A DNA stretch of 24,919 bases from Rusavskia elegans (GCA_011316305.1 SAUG01000081.1:1-24919); one strand, 5' to 3'. Counted from the first letter of the stretch, positions 9,002 to 19,670 are shown. Notes: a model not told the origin generated them from the sequence alone. Translations and numbers: made by a program.

Positions 9002-10672
9002 CTACTGAAAATAACTTCGGACATATGCATAAAACGAGTGAAACCACTGGCTCGGTTCAATTTGGCGAGCTGAGACTATAGGCGTCTCGTAGACGGGGAC
9101 GTCCGAATGGATCGCAGTTATGGATTCCAGTTGAAGACTTGACCGGGGGTTATACTGCCCAAGCCGAGCGTCAGAGAGCTCCCCTGTCAACCGTGCCCTT
9201 TTGGAAGTGGGCATGTCAAGGCTGATCGAAATCGATCCAGCACGTCTGTGACCACAATCCTTCGCCAGCCATGGGTGCTGAAGGCACTGTCCGGCACTGA
9301 ACCGTTGGGTGTAGTTGATTTCTAGCATGCCACTCAGCAGTGTCGTGCAAGGGAGCATCTGCAGTGCTGGGAACATGCGCATCATGTCCTGAAAGGAGCC
9401 TCGACTCGTGCGATGACCCGGCTGCTCGAACGGCCATAATGCGAGGGCATTGATTGCAACGTATCCAAGGGCTTGGATATCAATACCGGTGGAATAAAGT
9501 TTCATGTCCAGCGTGCGAGCAGACGCATCGACGGGACAGCGCTCGACTTGTTGGCGTTGTAGGCGAAACGAAGGGAATCGCTCAGAGGCACTGAAATTGC
9601 AGAGCTTGATGCGAAGCGGCTGCCTGGAGTGCACGAGTATGCTTTGGGGTCTGATGCCGTGGTGACTGATACCGCGATCGTGGAGGAATCCGAGGGCATA
9701 CAAGGACTGCCTGAGACATGTCTGCACTGACTGATGATCCATGTGATGGGGCCGCAGATCGTCGAGCAATCCGGCGAGGTTGCCACCTGTGACGAGCTCA
9801 AGAACGAGGAAATCGTGATGGACACCACCAATATGATCGACAAAACCAGCAACGTTCGGCTATAGATCTGTCAGCATCGGTCAAGCCAGCCGCGAAATCT
9901 TCCAACGTACGTGTCGAACGTTCCGAAGCAACTCAATCTCCATGCGAGCACGCTGTCGTTCCACTGGTTCGAGAATCCCACCACCAACGACTGGACTGCG
10001 ATAGGGTAGCTTCACAGCGACAAGCTTGCCGTCCGACAGCGATAAGCAGGTATGCACGGTCTCGAAGTGTCCGGGTCCCACGCGATCAAGGATGAAGAAT
10101 CTGTCATCAATTTTTACAGAGGCCATCGGAGTTGGTCCTCGAATCTGTACAAGCTGGGGTGGTGGGAATCCGATAGAGTCAGCATACTGGCTGAAGATCG
10201 CGGCAAATCCCGCCTGCTCGATCGCGATAGGTGGTAGCATAACAAGGAAGCGGTAGCGATGATCCTGACCAAACATAATCCGAGTGGGCTGCAGCAAAGG
10301 GTATGTCGTATTGGGAGCAATTCGGCCACGCTCTGTTGTAGTGTCATTGTTCATCCAGATATTACAGGTAGAATGATTGGTGATGAGGAGCAGGCCAGTT
10401 TGCATTTCAAAATGCAGGATAAAGTGTCGACGTGAAATATCCTCGGCTTGAGGAAAGCGAATCTCATTGCTTCTTGCCGACCCAAAGGACAGACAATGGC
10501 GTCCGAACAGGAAAGCATAGCTGAATCTGGCAGCATAAGGGGCCTGTTGGTCTGGTGTCGCAACTTCCCTGGCGTCCACCAGCAGATGGCGGTTAGCCCG
10601 CAGTTCCAGCGCGCTTGACGCGTCATGCGAAAGGGACACGAGATAAGCGAACGTTTGGGCCATTACTGGCAT
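9002..10672 (-). CDS. FHA-domain pseudokinase (539 aa)
   Basis: Exon 1 is 9911-10672 and exon 2 is 9002-9859; the 51-nt intron has donor GTACGT, a GCTGAC branch site and acceptor ATAG, phase 0. Residues about 55-145 form an FHA domain, the phosphothreonine-binding fold, with GR at 57-58, SRRH at 80-83 and the ITNHS..N segment near 98-108. A protein-kinase-like domain follows from about 190. It keeps a glycine loop (VGPGHFETV, 198-206), the ATP-site lysine in VAVK (K221) and a candidate helix-C glutamate (E245 or E247). The catalytic loop HRD reads HHG (320-322), the metal-binding Asn is Ser (327), and DFG reads NFS (342-344). All three catalytic residues are therefore replaced and phosphotransfer is very unlikely. 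The architecture recalls Rad53/Chk2-type kinases, but this is a degenerate relative, probably a scaffold or decoy. ATGs at residues 1 and 4 both fit as start. Confidence 0.88.
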
Positions 10673-10939
10673 GGCATGAAGGTAGCTCGCGAGCGTGATA
10701 TTTCAAGGTGGATTGCCACCTTGTAGGCAGTCATGTCACTCGCGTTCTGTCTAGGTACGATGTCGGACCGAGGATTCATTGTTATCGGGAAGGGTAAGAC
10801 ATTGCGGGTATTCTTGGGTCCGGTCCGTTCTGCCACCGAGGTACCTGATGGTGAAGTGACTACAACGCCAGTACACCATCTACATCTCGCTCAAGCCCAT
10901 CCTCCACAGGGCTATCCTTCTCATGGACCGGAGCGCTCT

Positions 10940-11659
10940 TCAGTCCGCCCCGGCCATATCGATTTCGTCCTCGGCGGTCGTGTTTAGGTCGCCAGGATTG
11001 GCTCGGATCCACTCCAGAATAGCCAACTTGTGCGCAGGATTCAAGACTCCGCTGTACCGGAAAAGGAGGGTCGCTCGATATATTGCATCTTCCTCCAGCT
11101 TCGTTACCGCCTTGCTCTCTTTACCTTCATGGCCTCGTACTTCATCAAACTCCTCTTCTGAACGGCCGCTCAAGCACTTCGGTGGATTTGATAGCCACTC
11201 AAAAACAGCTTCCTGCTGCTCCTGGCCCAAACCATCACACAGTAGCGCGTGAGCACGTTTCAACTCTGCCTCGGCGTATATCTCCTTCTCCCGCACATAA
11301 AGTGGCTCTCCACGATCGTAATACGTTTGGTCTTTTGCTCCAATCTCCGCGAAGTGCCGTCGAAGGTACATGGTTGACTCCAGGATACGCTGCTTGTGTG
11401 GACTTTCCTGTGGGCCGGCTGCCGTGTCTCTGAGCTCGGGTATTACCAGCGAGCTGATAGCGAAAGTATCCTGATCTTGAAGGAGCTTAATCATTGGGAC
11501 CACGTACTGAGCAGGAGCTTGGTCGTGTTGATCGAGAATGGCCCAGACTCTTTCGCAAAGATCTTGCACCTTTGCAGTCCGATCCCGGCATCGCGGCTGC
11601 CGAAGCACCTCGGAAAAGCGTGTGAACAGGATGTCGTTGGCCTGATATTGCTGCGCCAT
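10940..11659 (-). CDS. Orphan helical protein (239 aa)
   Basis: The frame opens 29 codons upstream of the chosen ATG (11659) but without an ATG. A possible 61-nt intron (donor GTTTGC, acceptor CCTAG just before the chosen start) would join an in-frame upstream exon beginning MRFDRGK near 11778, so the N-terminus is uncertain. The protein is rich in charged residues and leucines and looks mostly helical. It contains TRFSEVLRQPRCRDR near 13-27 and LFRYSGVLNPAHKLAILEWI near 200-219, ending in an acidic tail. No known domain was recognised. It lies 267 bases upstream of the FHA-pseudokinase gene on the same strand, so independent promoters are likely. Its promoter faces that of the 12083 gene. 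Confidence 0.68.
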   Translation of the reverse strand: MAQQYQANDILFTRFSEVLRQPRCRDRTAKVQDLCERVWAILDQHDQAPAQYVVPMIKLLQDQDTFAISSLVIPELRDTAAGPQESPHKQRILESTMYLRRHFAEIGAKDQTYYDRGEPLYVREKEIYAEAELKRAHALLCDGLGQEQQEAVFEWLSNPPKCLSGRSEEEFDEVRGHEGKESKAVTKLEEDAIYRATLLFRYSGVLNPAHKLAILEWIRANPGDLNTTAEDEIDMAGAD

Positions 11660-12082
11660 TGGGTATCTAGGTGAACCGGAGGGAACAGGATCCCCAGCAT
11701 CAGTCTTGCGATAACAAGGACGCAAACTTTTCTTCGGTGGGGCCAAGACTTATGTGCCTTCCCGCGATCAAACCTCATCAGCGAAGCGGACAACAGTACA
11801 TTTCATCTCTGAAATTGAGTGATTATGAGTTTGAGCATCCAAAAAATAGCGATAGGTTGACATAAACGCCTTAGCTGTTTGTTTATTACACATCAGTCGA
11901 TTCATCCACTTCTATCATCCGCAAAACTCCGAAACCTGCACCAGATTTCTCCCAACATACCGAAGCGCACAATCTTATTCTCAGACCCTGGTATTCTAAT
12001 AGGGCCAGACATTGTCACACGAAAGAATCTCAATCACGAGCTTGGCTCGACGAGATCGACGCTTATAGTCGTAGCTGTCGAC
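11660..12082. promoter_or_regulatory. Shared divergent promoter region
   Basis: Only about 420 bases separate the ATGs of the minus-strand 239-residue gene and the plus-strand 698-residue gene, fewer if the upstream exon of the former is real. Both promoters must lie here, so the genes may be co-regulated. No specific factor site could be assigned by eye. Confidence 0.45.
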
Positions 12083-14282
12083 ATGGAGTCCTCAGAGTCG
12101 ACTCCAGTATCTTGTCCCGGACCCTTGAGTATCCTGGACAGCATCTTTGACACCCGAGGTACTCTCTACGAAGCCGATATCTTTGCGGTCCTCCGTTCAT
12201 CGAACTTCGTCCTACGAGGTTTTGAATTCGCTCAAGCCGATGGTGCCCTTGACTGTACCAACGACTACCCCTCAACGGCCACTTATGCCGATCGATTGTG
12301 GGATCTTGATCAAATGGTGAAACGAGGAACTTCGGCCCAGAGACTACTGCTCTTCGATGTGAAAATGGCATCGTCACGCTACGCAGAAAGACAAGCATAT
12401 TGCACAACGCGCGGCCAAAGAAAGAATATTGCCTTCTACATTGGAATATGTGCGGCTAACCCAGCGTTCGTGGAGCTCATACCCAACTTCCATCAATCCC
12501 GCAGTACCCATGACGAGGCCGGCGGTGGTGACGACGAAGACGACGAAGACGACGGCCGTGAATTTACCGTCAACTACCCAAGGCTATCGAAGCTACCACC
12601 GGCAGCGTATACCTTGAACCCTGAGCACAGCCTATATCGTATGCCACTTGCGCTGCTTCCGGAAGCTCTCGCGCGCGTACGGGACTGCGTCCGATACCGG
12701 CGTCCTTATATCAATCCATGGACACACGCTGAGTTTGCAGGATGGGCCCCCGATACTACCGCTTTTGTCGACTTCTTACAGCCCCGTGAAGACACCCAGC
12801 ATTGTACCAGCTACCAGGCCGTCATGCAGATGTACAGGGTAATCAATAAACAGGCTACACAAATACCCATGTCTCTGGAACTTGTATCCTTGCAGCCGCG
12901 TCTGGCGGACTTCAAGCTCCTGCTCCATACAACTTCGACCGCTTCGGATGCCGCGGTGCCGCGTCAGGTTTTCGTTCAGCACAAACTTGATGCCCAATAT
13001 CGAGCCAGATCGTCGGCCCTCACCAAAGTTGCCGTTGGTCGAGGCCCCGAAGCGAACCGTCGCTGGTATTTCGAAGCGTTCGAGAGGTAGAGCTGGCTTC
13101 AATACCGCGATGACATCTTACATCGCTGACGCCTCGCAGGTTTGATTTCATCATGTATCAGTTCGACTTCTCCGACCGCCCAAATCCAGCACCGCACACC
13201 GTGTTGCTCTTTCTCCCTGAGCGTGAAATTCCGAACGAGTTTTATCTATCCGAACGACTCGAAGAAAATTTCGAACGTCCCAACTTCGATCGCTATCGTA
13301 TCCACATGGACGTCGATGGCAGGTGGGTGGAACGAGTCTGGCAGATTGTCCTCGAAACCCCTGAACCTCGGCACCCATTCCCAAGGCCGCACCGACCTAT
13401 GAAACCACGCAAACCGCGGAAAGCGGTGGCGAAGAAAGTGAAAGTCCAGCTACCGTCGACAATTCCCCCGCGTCCAAAACCTTCTGGTCGACAGTTGTAC
13501 AAAGATAGCACGGTGTTACATCAGCGGCAATTCTACGACGCTTTCATGACACAATGCGCTAAGAGGTAATGTTTGATCTCGTCGAGCCCCAATTATCTAC
13601 CCTGACAACGCCTAGAAAATCCTGCTTTCTCTTTGTTCTCTCGAACGATCACCCTGTGGGAGATTTCGCGCTCTGTCCTTATAGGTGGAACGATCAGGAA
13701 CAGCGACAGTGGATGCTATGGGGTATCCCACCAAAGACCATCAGTCAGATACCCGGGGGTCCTGATGTAGTCCCAATATGTTATTACAGCAGAGATCTCG
13801 AATCTAGCTTCGATGGACCGGCCCTCTCGGCAGCCCAATTCCGTCGTCTGAATTCTTGCAATACCGGTCGGCTACTTATTTGGAATCTATGGGGACCCGA
13901 TGAAACCACTCGACTTTGTCCTCTTCTTATCATTCCTTCCGACGACTTGGGTTTGACCGTCGCCCAGAGAGAGCTCTTCGCCGAAAATCTGAAAGTGGAT
14001 CACATGGAAGGATACCAGCAGCGAACACCGACAATCTCCAAGATCCTCCGTACTGGACTCATTGCATCGGATTATATCGTTGGCCGGCAAGGCCCTGGAG
14101 TTTTCGGTGGTGATGACTATCGTAGCGTCTGGGAGCTTTGTTTTCAATTCACAAGATTACCGCACCTCCAACATCCGACAGGTTTCGTACGGGACCCGGC
14201 ATCGTATAGATGCTCACTAGGGGAAATTCACCAGCGCCTTCTGCAGGAACATAGACAAGACACGCTGAAGGTGGTCGTCTAA
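12083..14282 (+). CDS. Three-exon orphan protein, possible nuclease-like core (698 aa)
   Basis: Exons are 12083-13086, 13140-13565 and 13616-14282. The introns are 53 nt (donor GTAGAG, GCTGAC branch, acceptor CGCAG) and 50 nt (donor GTAATG, CTGAC branch, acceptor CCTAG), and all phases match. Without splicing, in-frame stops lie directly behind each donor, so three short neighbouring frames become one gene. Features seen are an acidic run (DDEDDEDD) near 153-160 and a lysine/arginine-proline segment near 414-428 (KPRKPRKAVAKK). A strand pattern ADFKLLL...RQVFVQHK (about 275-300) is followed by FDFIMYQFDF and HTVLLFLPEREIP. That D...(E/Q)xK spacing is reminiscent of PD-(D/E)XK nuclease folds; this is a pattern guess, not an identification. 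No signal peptide or membrane segment is present. Confidence 0.75.
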
Positions 14283-15270
14283 TAAGAGTTTGTTAGGAAT
14301 TACCTTTTCAGACAAAGAATCCGGGGTAATTAGAAAGCTGGCAGGTTACTACTCAAGCGATAAAACGTGCCGTGATCACTATTAGATGTTGGATACCGAC
14401 TTATTGTGAATGGATCGTCGTCATACGTGACGCCGCCATCGGCTGGTACCTTCCCAGACGGTCTGACAATAACAACGGTCTTTATACATAGAAGGTGGCT
14501 CTTGGAGAGTTCCTTCCAGCGATGATGAGGACTGTCCGCCGCTGTTGTGGATTCTACGAAGTGGTTCGCCGAAACCTTATCGGCGACTGCTTCCAACACT
14601 TTTTTGATCTGACTATGAGTACGAGACTTTAACCTATGACGTCTTTAATATCACTCCACTACTTCTGCCTGTTTATTTTCACACCAGGCCCTTTGTATAT
14701 TGCATTTTCTTCGCATTTGCCCCCAGCCTGGAGAAGAGCGAAAAGGAGGTCCAGCCTTATTAATCAAGGCAATGTTGTCAAGGGTCTAATCTGCCGCTTC
14801 TCTATCTATACCCTGTATCCATCTATAAGTAGCGTCAATGGCGAAGTGTTCTTCGTATCGCCGTTCGAGATTTGTTCGCTTTCTCTTCATTCAAACCTTA
14901 TGACCTCCTTGGAATTTCCTCCCCTTGACCCTTTGAATACTTCTTTCAATGTAGCTCTAGAAGCCCGCCCTTTGTCACTTTCCTGCGTCTAACCTTTGCT
15001 TTCTTCAAACCCTTTCATACATACAAGCCAAGGGCCAGGCACTTGCAAAAGGAATGTGTTGAGCTCAGGCTGCGACAACACCAGCTATAGGCAACCAAGG
15101 ATCTATGCAATAAACCGTGTGAGTTCAATATATCTGACGCTGCGAGCCTTCTTCCTTTGCATTCAACCAGCTCCAACACTTATACGAATACTTCAATCGA
15201 GCCTTACTCCTGACAGTATTCGCAAAGTCGTCAACGGATTCCTAACCCACTTCATATATCGGTCAGAACG
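14283..15270. other. Intergenic region with one possible gene remnant
   Basis: Almost 1 kb without a supported gene. On the minus strand, 14330-14599 holds an open frame with coding-like residue composition (for example KSHLLCIKTVVIVRPSGKVPADGG), but it has no ATG and a stop shortly upstream, and no partner exon was found; it may be a pseudogene fragment. The 14640-15270 part is CT-rich and probably carries the promoter and leader of the following zinc-finger gene. Confidence 0.45.
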
Positions 15271-16768
15271 ATGATCAAATGCCCTTGGTGTCCAGCGACG
15301 TTTCTCAAACTCGCTGGTCCCACTGGGTTTTCCCGGCACCATCGAGACGCGCATCGGCGTCCTCAGACAGCATCCGACAACGCCTCCGCAACATCATCTC
15401 AAAGCACTATAACAACTCGGCCAAAACTGATCTTGCGTGACCCCAGCACAATTCAGCGTACCGGGTTACGTCCAGAAGTCGAGCTGAAGCATCCATGGAA
15501 ATGCGTCCGTTCCAGCGACTCCAACAGCAATTCCGACAGCGACTCCGATAAGAATTATATCCCTCCGAGCTCAGATACTACATCAGAACCTTCTGAGGCT
15601 CCGACACGGACCCCATCTATACTTTCTCCTGGCACATCGACCTCCAAGATTATCGGGTGTAATCCATCACAGGAACTGCTCAGCGAAGACGATAGAGATC
15701 TGCTCGCTACAGATACACGTCATCTCCCATTGGGACAAAGCTTAGCAGTAGGAGATTCAGGGAGCATGATCGATTGGTCGGATGCCGGCGCGAAAAGAAC
15801 ATTCGAACGGACATCAAAGAGCCTAATGGAGATATGGGGTGGAGTGAAACCGGCTCATGGAGGAACGTGTGTGTTGGCATTCCAGAATCGATCGCCGTCA
15901 GATCTCGTCGATATGCTTGTTTCGCAAAAGCCGTACAGCCTAAAGATAATGCCGCTGGAATACCATATCGGAGACCACAAGACGACATTTGCCGGAGCTG
16001 CTGCAAGGTTTCGAAGTAGGGCTAGTCGCCATTCTGGGAGCGACCGACATGAGTTGATGGAAGCATCGCATCCCTGTGCTCACAGCCAGTGTATCGTTCA
16101 TACGGTATACGAACTTGTTTCTATCAAGAAAGATCGGGAATCTTGTTTTTTCAAAGCGGAGCAGGCACGCTTGCGGAATTCGCCTATCACTGAAGTATGC
16201 TCTAAACACAACCCTCCATGTCTTCTGCAGGTATGTCTACTCAATCAGGATCAAATTCACATATCGAGATTTAACACGTTCATAGCATGCGGCCCTCAAT
16301 ATTACAGAAATCATTCTTATTCAACTCAACATCCTCGGTCAAGCTACCAGGACCCACCAACCCGTGCCAATTCAAAAGCCTATAGGGTGGCTTTACGATA
16401 CCTTTGAGACAAGACTGCCATTGACATGGGATATTGGATCGACGGGCCTGTCTCTGGACCTTGCGTATCTGGCCATTAAGGCTTCGCGGGGAAGAACCAG
16501 CCAGCGCCCGGATCTTCGCTGCGAGTTCTGCAACGCTGGTTCGCCATTTCCAGCATTCACTGGCTTGTGGACCCATATTTTCCACAAGCACTCTACCGTC
16601 GATAAAGCTCGGCGCTTGCAGGAGATCCAGCGAACAGCTCGTCTTTGGCGTAACTACTCGAAGAACAACAAGTCAATTGATCGGCCCGCGCCCCAAGACA
16701 TAGAAAAGCTTAAGCAAGCTATATCTCCTACCTTCAGCTGGGAAGACGTAGTAGAATGGTACGACTAG
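15271..16768 (+). CDS. Protein with N- and C-terminal C2H2 zinc fingers (480 aa)
   Basis: Exon 1 is 15271-16230 and exon 2 is 16286-16768; the 55-nt intron has a strong GTATGT donor and a CATAG acceptor, phase 0. The second AG (TTACAG near 16308) gives the wrong phase. The start ATG at 15271 leads directly into a finger, C4-x2-C7 ... H23/H24-x-H28 (CPWCPATF, FSRHHRDAH). A serine/aspartate/asparagine run occupies about 81-93. A middle region near 266-316 is rich in Cys and His (HPCAHSQCIVH, VCSKHNPPC) and might bind metal. The second finger in exon 2 is C399-x2-C402-x14-H417-x4-H422 (CEFCNAGSPF, LWTHIFHKH). The pattern suggests a fungal DNA- or protein-binding factor; the target is unknown. 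The family is not recognised beyond the fingers. Confidence 0.75.
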
Positions 16769-16929
16769 GCAAGGAGAATTAAGCCGCTAGAACCTAAAGT
16801 GCGACATAGGGGGCGGGGCATCAAAGAAGCAAAAGGATTATAGCATGTGGGACCGTATTGAGCAGTGCATCGAGCGAAAAGGGCTCTCTACGGCATATTA
16901 GGCAGTAAGAATAGCTTCATTTTCTAAAT

Positions 16930-16935
16930 AATAAA
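16930..16935 (+). terminator. Candidate poly(A) signal AATAAA
   Basis: AATAAA lies about 160 bases after the stop of the zinc-finger gene in an AT-rich stretch. The position fits a fungal 3' UTR, but the hexamer is short and could be chance. Confidence 0.35.
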
Positions 16936-17300
16936 TAATGCGATGGTCATATCTCGTGATTCTACAGTATAGTTGTAGTGTGGATTGACCCCGGGAGTTG
17001 TCGGAAGCCCTAAAAAGATAGAATCACGTGATATAGGGCTAACCCTAGTCTTGGCGGGCCTTATCTTTCTTCCTTTGTTCATTTCTTCGTTTTACCACTA
17101 TTACAGAACTAATCATTGTACGCTCTTTTCGAATATATTTCTGAAATACTCATTCATTCGTACCTTTACGCAGGGGCTAAGTGTTACCTATTCGGATTGT
17201 AAATCTGATATATATAGAAGGTCTCTTCGTAGTAAATAGAATCGTGCGGACATTCTTCGTATCCCTTCGATTTAGCGGAAGGGGATATTCGATGTCTCGA

Positions 17301-17357
17301 ATACTAACTATATCGGATATACTACCAGTTGTATAAGACGATGATTTTAGTTAGTAT
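17301..17357. repeat. 10-bp inverted repeat in the RIP-like gap
   Basis: ATACTAACTA at 17301-17310 is the exact reverse complement of TAGTTAGTAT at 17348-17357, with 37 bases between. Flanking bases do not extend the match much. It may be a remnant of terminal or internal repeats of the decayed element, or coincidence in AT-rich DNA. Confidence 0.5.
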
Positions 17358-17654
17358 CCGGCATGTTCTCCTCGCCGAGCCTTCGAAATCTGAGTCGAAG
17401 ACCTTAGCAGCGGAATGGATATTCTGAATGGATCTACGTAACTTGGTATATCTGCCTGTAGTTTTATAGATATCGGTGATCCCGTCGATTGCTTCTTGGA
17501 ATCTGATTATCTTTAAGCTTACTGTAAAGGACCTTCGGGCTCTTGGTATTTAACAATTGCTGAGCTGGAAAATCTCAAATACATTCACCAACCGTGACGT
17601 AATAATTCTTCGTTTGATCGTACTGATCCAAGTTACAGCTCTATCGGGCAAAAA

Positions 17655-17680
17655 CCCTCGGTATGTATATTATACGAGGG
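17655..17680. repeat. Short hairpin downstream of the esterase gene
   Basis: CCCTCG at 17655-17660 pairs with CGAGGG at 17675-17680 around a TA-rich loop that can extend the stem with a bulge. It lies 24 bases beyond the esterase stop on the minus strand, so it would fall in that gene's 3' UTR. Confidence 0.4.
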
Positions 17681-17703
17681 ATTTACCACGAGCGCTTCAA
17701 TCT

Positions 17704-19670
17704 CTAGTGTAAGTATCCAGGCTGATAACCTCCTTCCTTCGTAAGCGCCTCCATAATTCCAAGCCAGAAACCACAAGTCTCCCTACGGACCTGCCCATCA
17801 CTGATGACGCTGAAGCCAAGATTCCCTGCCTGCAAAACATCTTCCACCCTATCTCCGCTACCATCGGGCTTCGGCCAGGCACGAGTGGGCGAAAGACCGA
17901 CTCTCTTGCGATAAGTATTAGGCTCGCCGGTTCGGGCATGCGAGACAAGGTACGACTGATAGGCTTGCGAGAACTCGCCGAAGCCAGGAACCAGGGGAAA
18001 CGGCACGGACCTGCCGAAGCCATCGAGATCGAGATTCAGATTGTAAAAGGTAGGAAGGAGGTCCGTCGCATGTAAGCCTGGAAGGATGGAGTACTTGAGA
18101 TTCCACGTCTGACCCTCATACGCATCTGTGAGATAACGAACGTTACAGTAGAAACTTGAATCGCCGAGGAGGGCCTTGAAGCGCTCGAATGCTGTGGTGT
18201 AGTTCTTTTCGCCGTAGCGGGCGAAAATGGACGAGGTGATGCCGGCACGTTTGGCATAGGCGGAGTAGATGAATTCGACTGTGGTAGTGAAGTCTTCATC
18301 GTCCTTCATGCTCAGTGGGACGAAGAGAGAAGCCTCGTCGCTGACGTGGGAAAGGATCAGATTTACGGAGGGGAAGAAATTGCCTGGAAAAGGTATCAGC
18401 AGGCTATCAGGCAGGTATGGGGGAAAGAGGTGGATATACCTTGAGCGAGCTCGAGGGGTGGAAGTTGGCGAACCCAGGAGCCGTCTGCGGACGGGCCCAC
18501 TGCAAACGTGCCTGGGAGTCCGCCTTCGTTGAGCTTGACGTTTGCGTTGTCCAAGGCGTCAGCGCTGGCGGCGCGAAGACATACCAGACCTTCTCCAGCG
18601 CACCCAGCTAGGGCGGTAAAATTCTGGAATGTGGCTTCCAAGTCTCCTCTACGGTCGAACTTTGGCTGGAATACCGGGCTCTGCAGAACGGCGCGCGAGA
18701 ATAGTGGGTCTTGAGTGCCGCCGAATGCGGTCAGATGGTGCATAATGCTCCCGGCGCCGGCGGACTCCCCCCAGGCTGATACTTTGGTCTTGTCACCACC
18801 AACGAGGTGTATATAGTCTTGGATCCATTGAAGCACAGCACGCTGGTCGTAAAGGCCTGCGTTAGGAAGCCCTTCGCGCTCCATTGTACTGCCTGCTAGG
18901 AAGCCGTACGCGCCAAGCTGTATTTGGTTAGTATACAAACGCTGTAAGCAGTCATCCGAGCACTCACTCGGTAGTTGCTCGATACAAATATGACGTTACC
19001 GCCTGATTGCTGTACGAGGCCCGTACCATCGTAGAAAGGGATCGCATCCGAGAATTGATCTTTTGCCCCAAAGATGTAGAATCCGCCATGGAACCACGAT
19101 ATCACCGGAAGCTTCAACGATGGGTCTTTGATCGCTGCGCCGGGAACGCGGATATCCAGGAACAGGCAGTCTATCCGATTTGTCGGCATTAGAGCACGAA
19201 GAGTAAGCCCGACCACGTACCTTCATCGGCGGCATTGAAGCTAGGTATTGGAATGCCTGCGAGATATTGATTCAAAGCCCGGCCCAATGGTAGGTTTGCG
19301 CCAGGTCCTGTCAATTGGGGTCCTTTAATGGGCGCCTGCTTGCATATTGGACCATAAGAGCCATCCTGTATCTCCAATTCTTGCTGTGGTGGCGCTGACT
19401 TTGCCCAGCGGAGATGACCGGTTGGGGGAGCCGCAAAGCGAATGTTTTTGAAGGTGTAGATCTCGGGATTTTCTTAGTACAACAGCCGAAGCCTCTAAAA
19501 GCACGGTGACTAACATCTCCATTCGGATTGAAGCTCGCGGCTCTATATGTAGCATAGGGAAGAGTGAGCGTGGGCAAGCCAGCTGTCGCATCAAATCCGA
19601 GACCCAGCGAGACTTGGGTGGAGCTGCATACTACAGCGTAGAGAAAAACGGCACACAGTAAGGGATGCAT
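17704..19670 (-). CDS. Secreted type-B carboxylesterase/lipase (585 aa)
   Basis: Hydrolyses carboxylic esters outside the cell; the substrate is not predictable. Exons are 19515-19670, 19221-19461, 18968-19170, 18440-18917 and 17704-18383; introns are 53, 50, 50 and 56 nt and all phases agree. The start ATG (19670) opens a signal peptide (hydrophobic core LLCAVFLYAVVC, residues 4-15). Family landmarks follow in order: IYTFKNIRFAAPP at 53-65, the EDCLFLDI block at 132-139 and the oxyanion-hole HGGF at 160-163. The nucleophile elbow is GESAG with Ser252. The acid is probably Glu376 (SDEASLF) and the catalytic base His464 (LHATDLL), so the alpha/beta-hydrolase triad is complete. Exon junctions fall within conserved blocks and restore them exactly, which supports the model. 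The length fits fungal family members (about 540-600). The gene appears intact despite the RIP-like DNA directly downstream. Confidence 0.95.

Larger units (their letters stand above)
16769..17703. other. AT-rich gap with RIP-like dinucleotide bias, probable decayed repeat
   Basis: No gene-like frame is present over 0.93 kb. A hand count over 17221-17340 gave TpA 15, CpG 10, CpA 2 and TpG 3, with ApT about 14 and ApC+GpT about 14. TpA/ApT is then about 1.07 and (CpA+TpG)/(ApC+GpT) about 0.36. By the usual thresholds (above 0.89 and below 1.03) this is strongly RIP-like. A palindrome ATCACGTGAT is at 17023-17032. The segment is probably a mutated transposon fragment, but no coding motif survives to name its class. 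Confidence 0.6.

Noticed and set aside
13569..14282. Separate gene starting at the ATG at 13569, and another at 13153.
   Set aside because: Both ATGs lie in or behind splice signals with matching phase; the segments are exons 3 and 2 of the 12083 gene.
17023..17048. Telomere-like or transposon terminal repeat suggested by ATCACGTGAT followed by AGGGCTAACCCTAG.
   Set aside because: Only one copy is present, with no tandem TTAGGG array and no matching partner terminus in the window.
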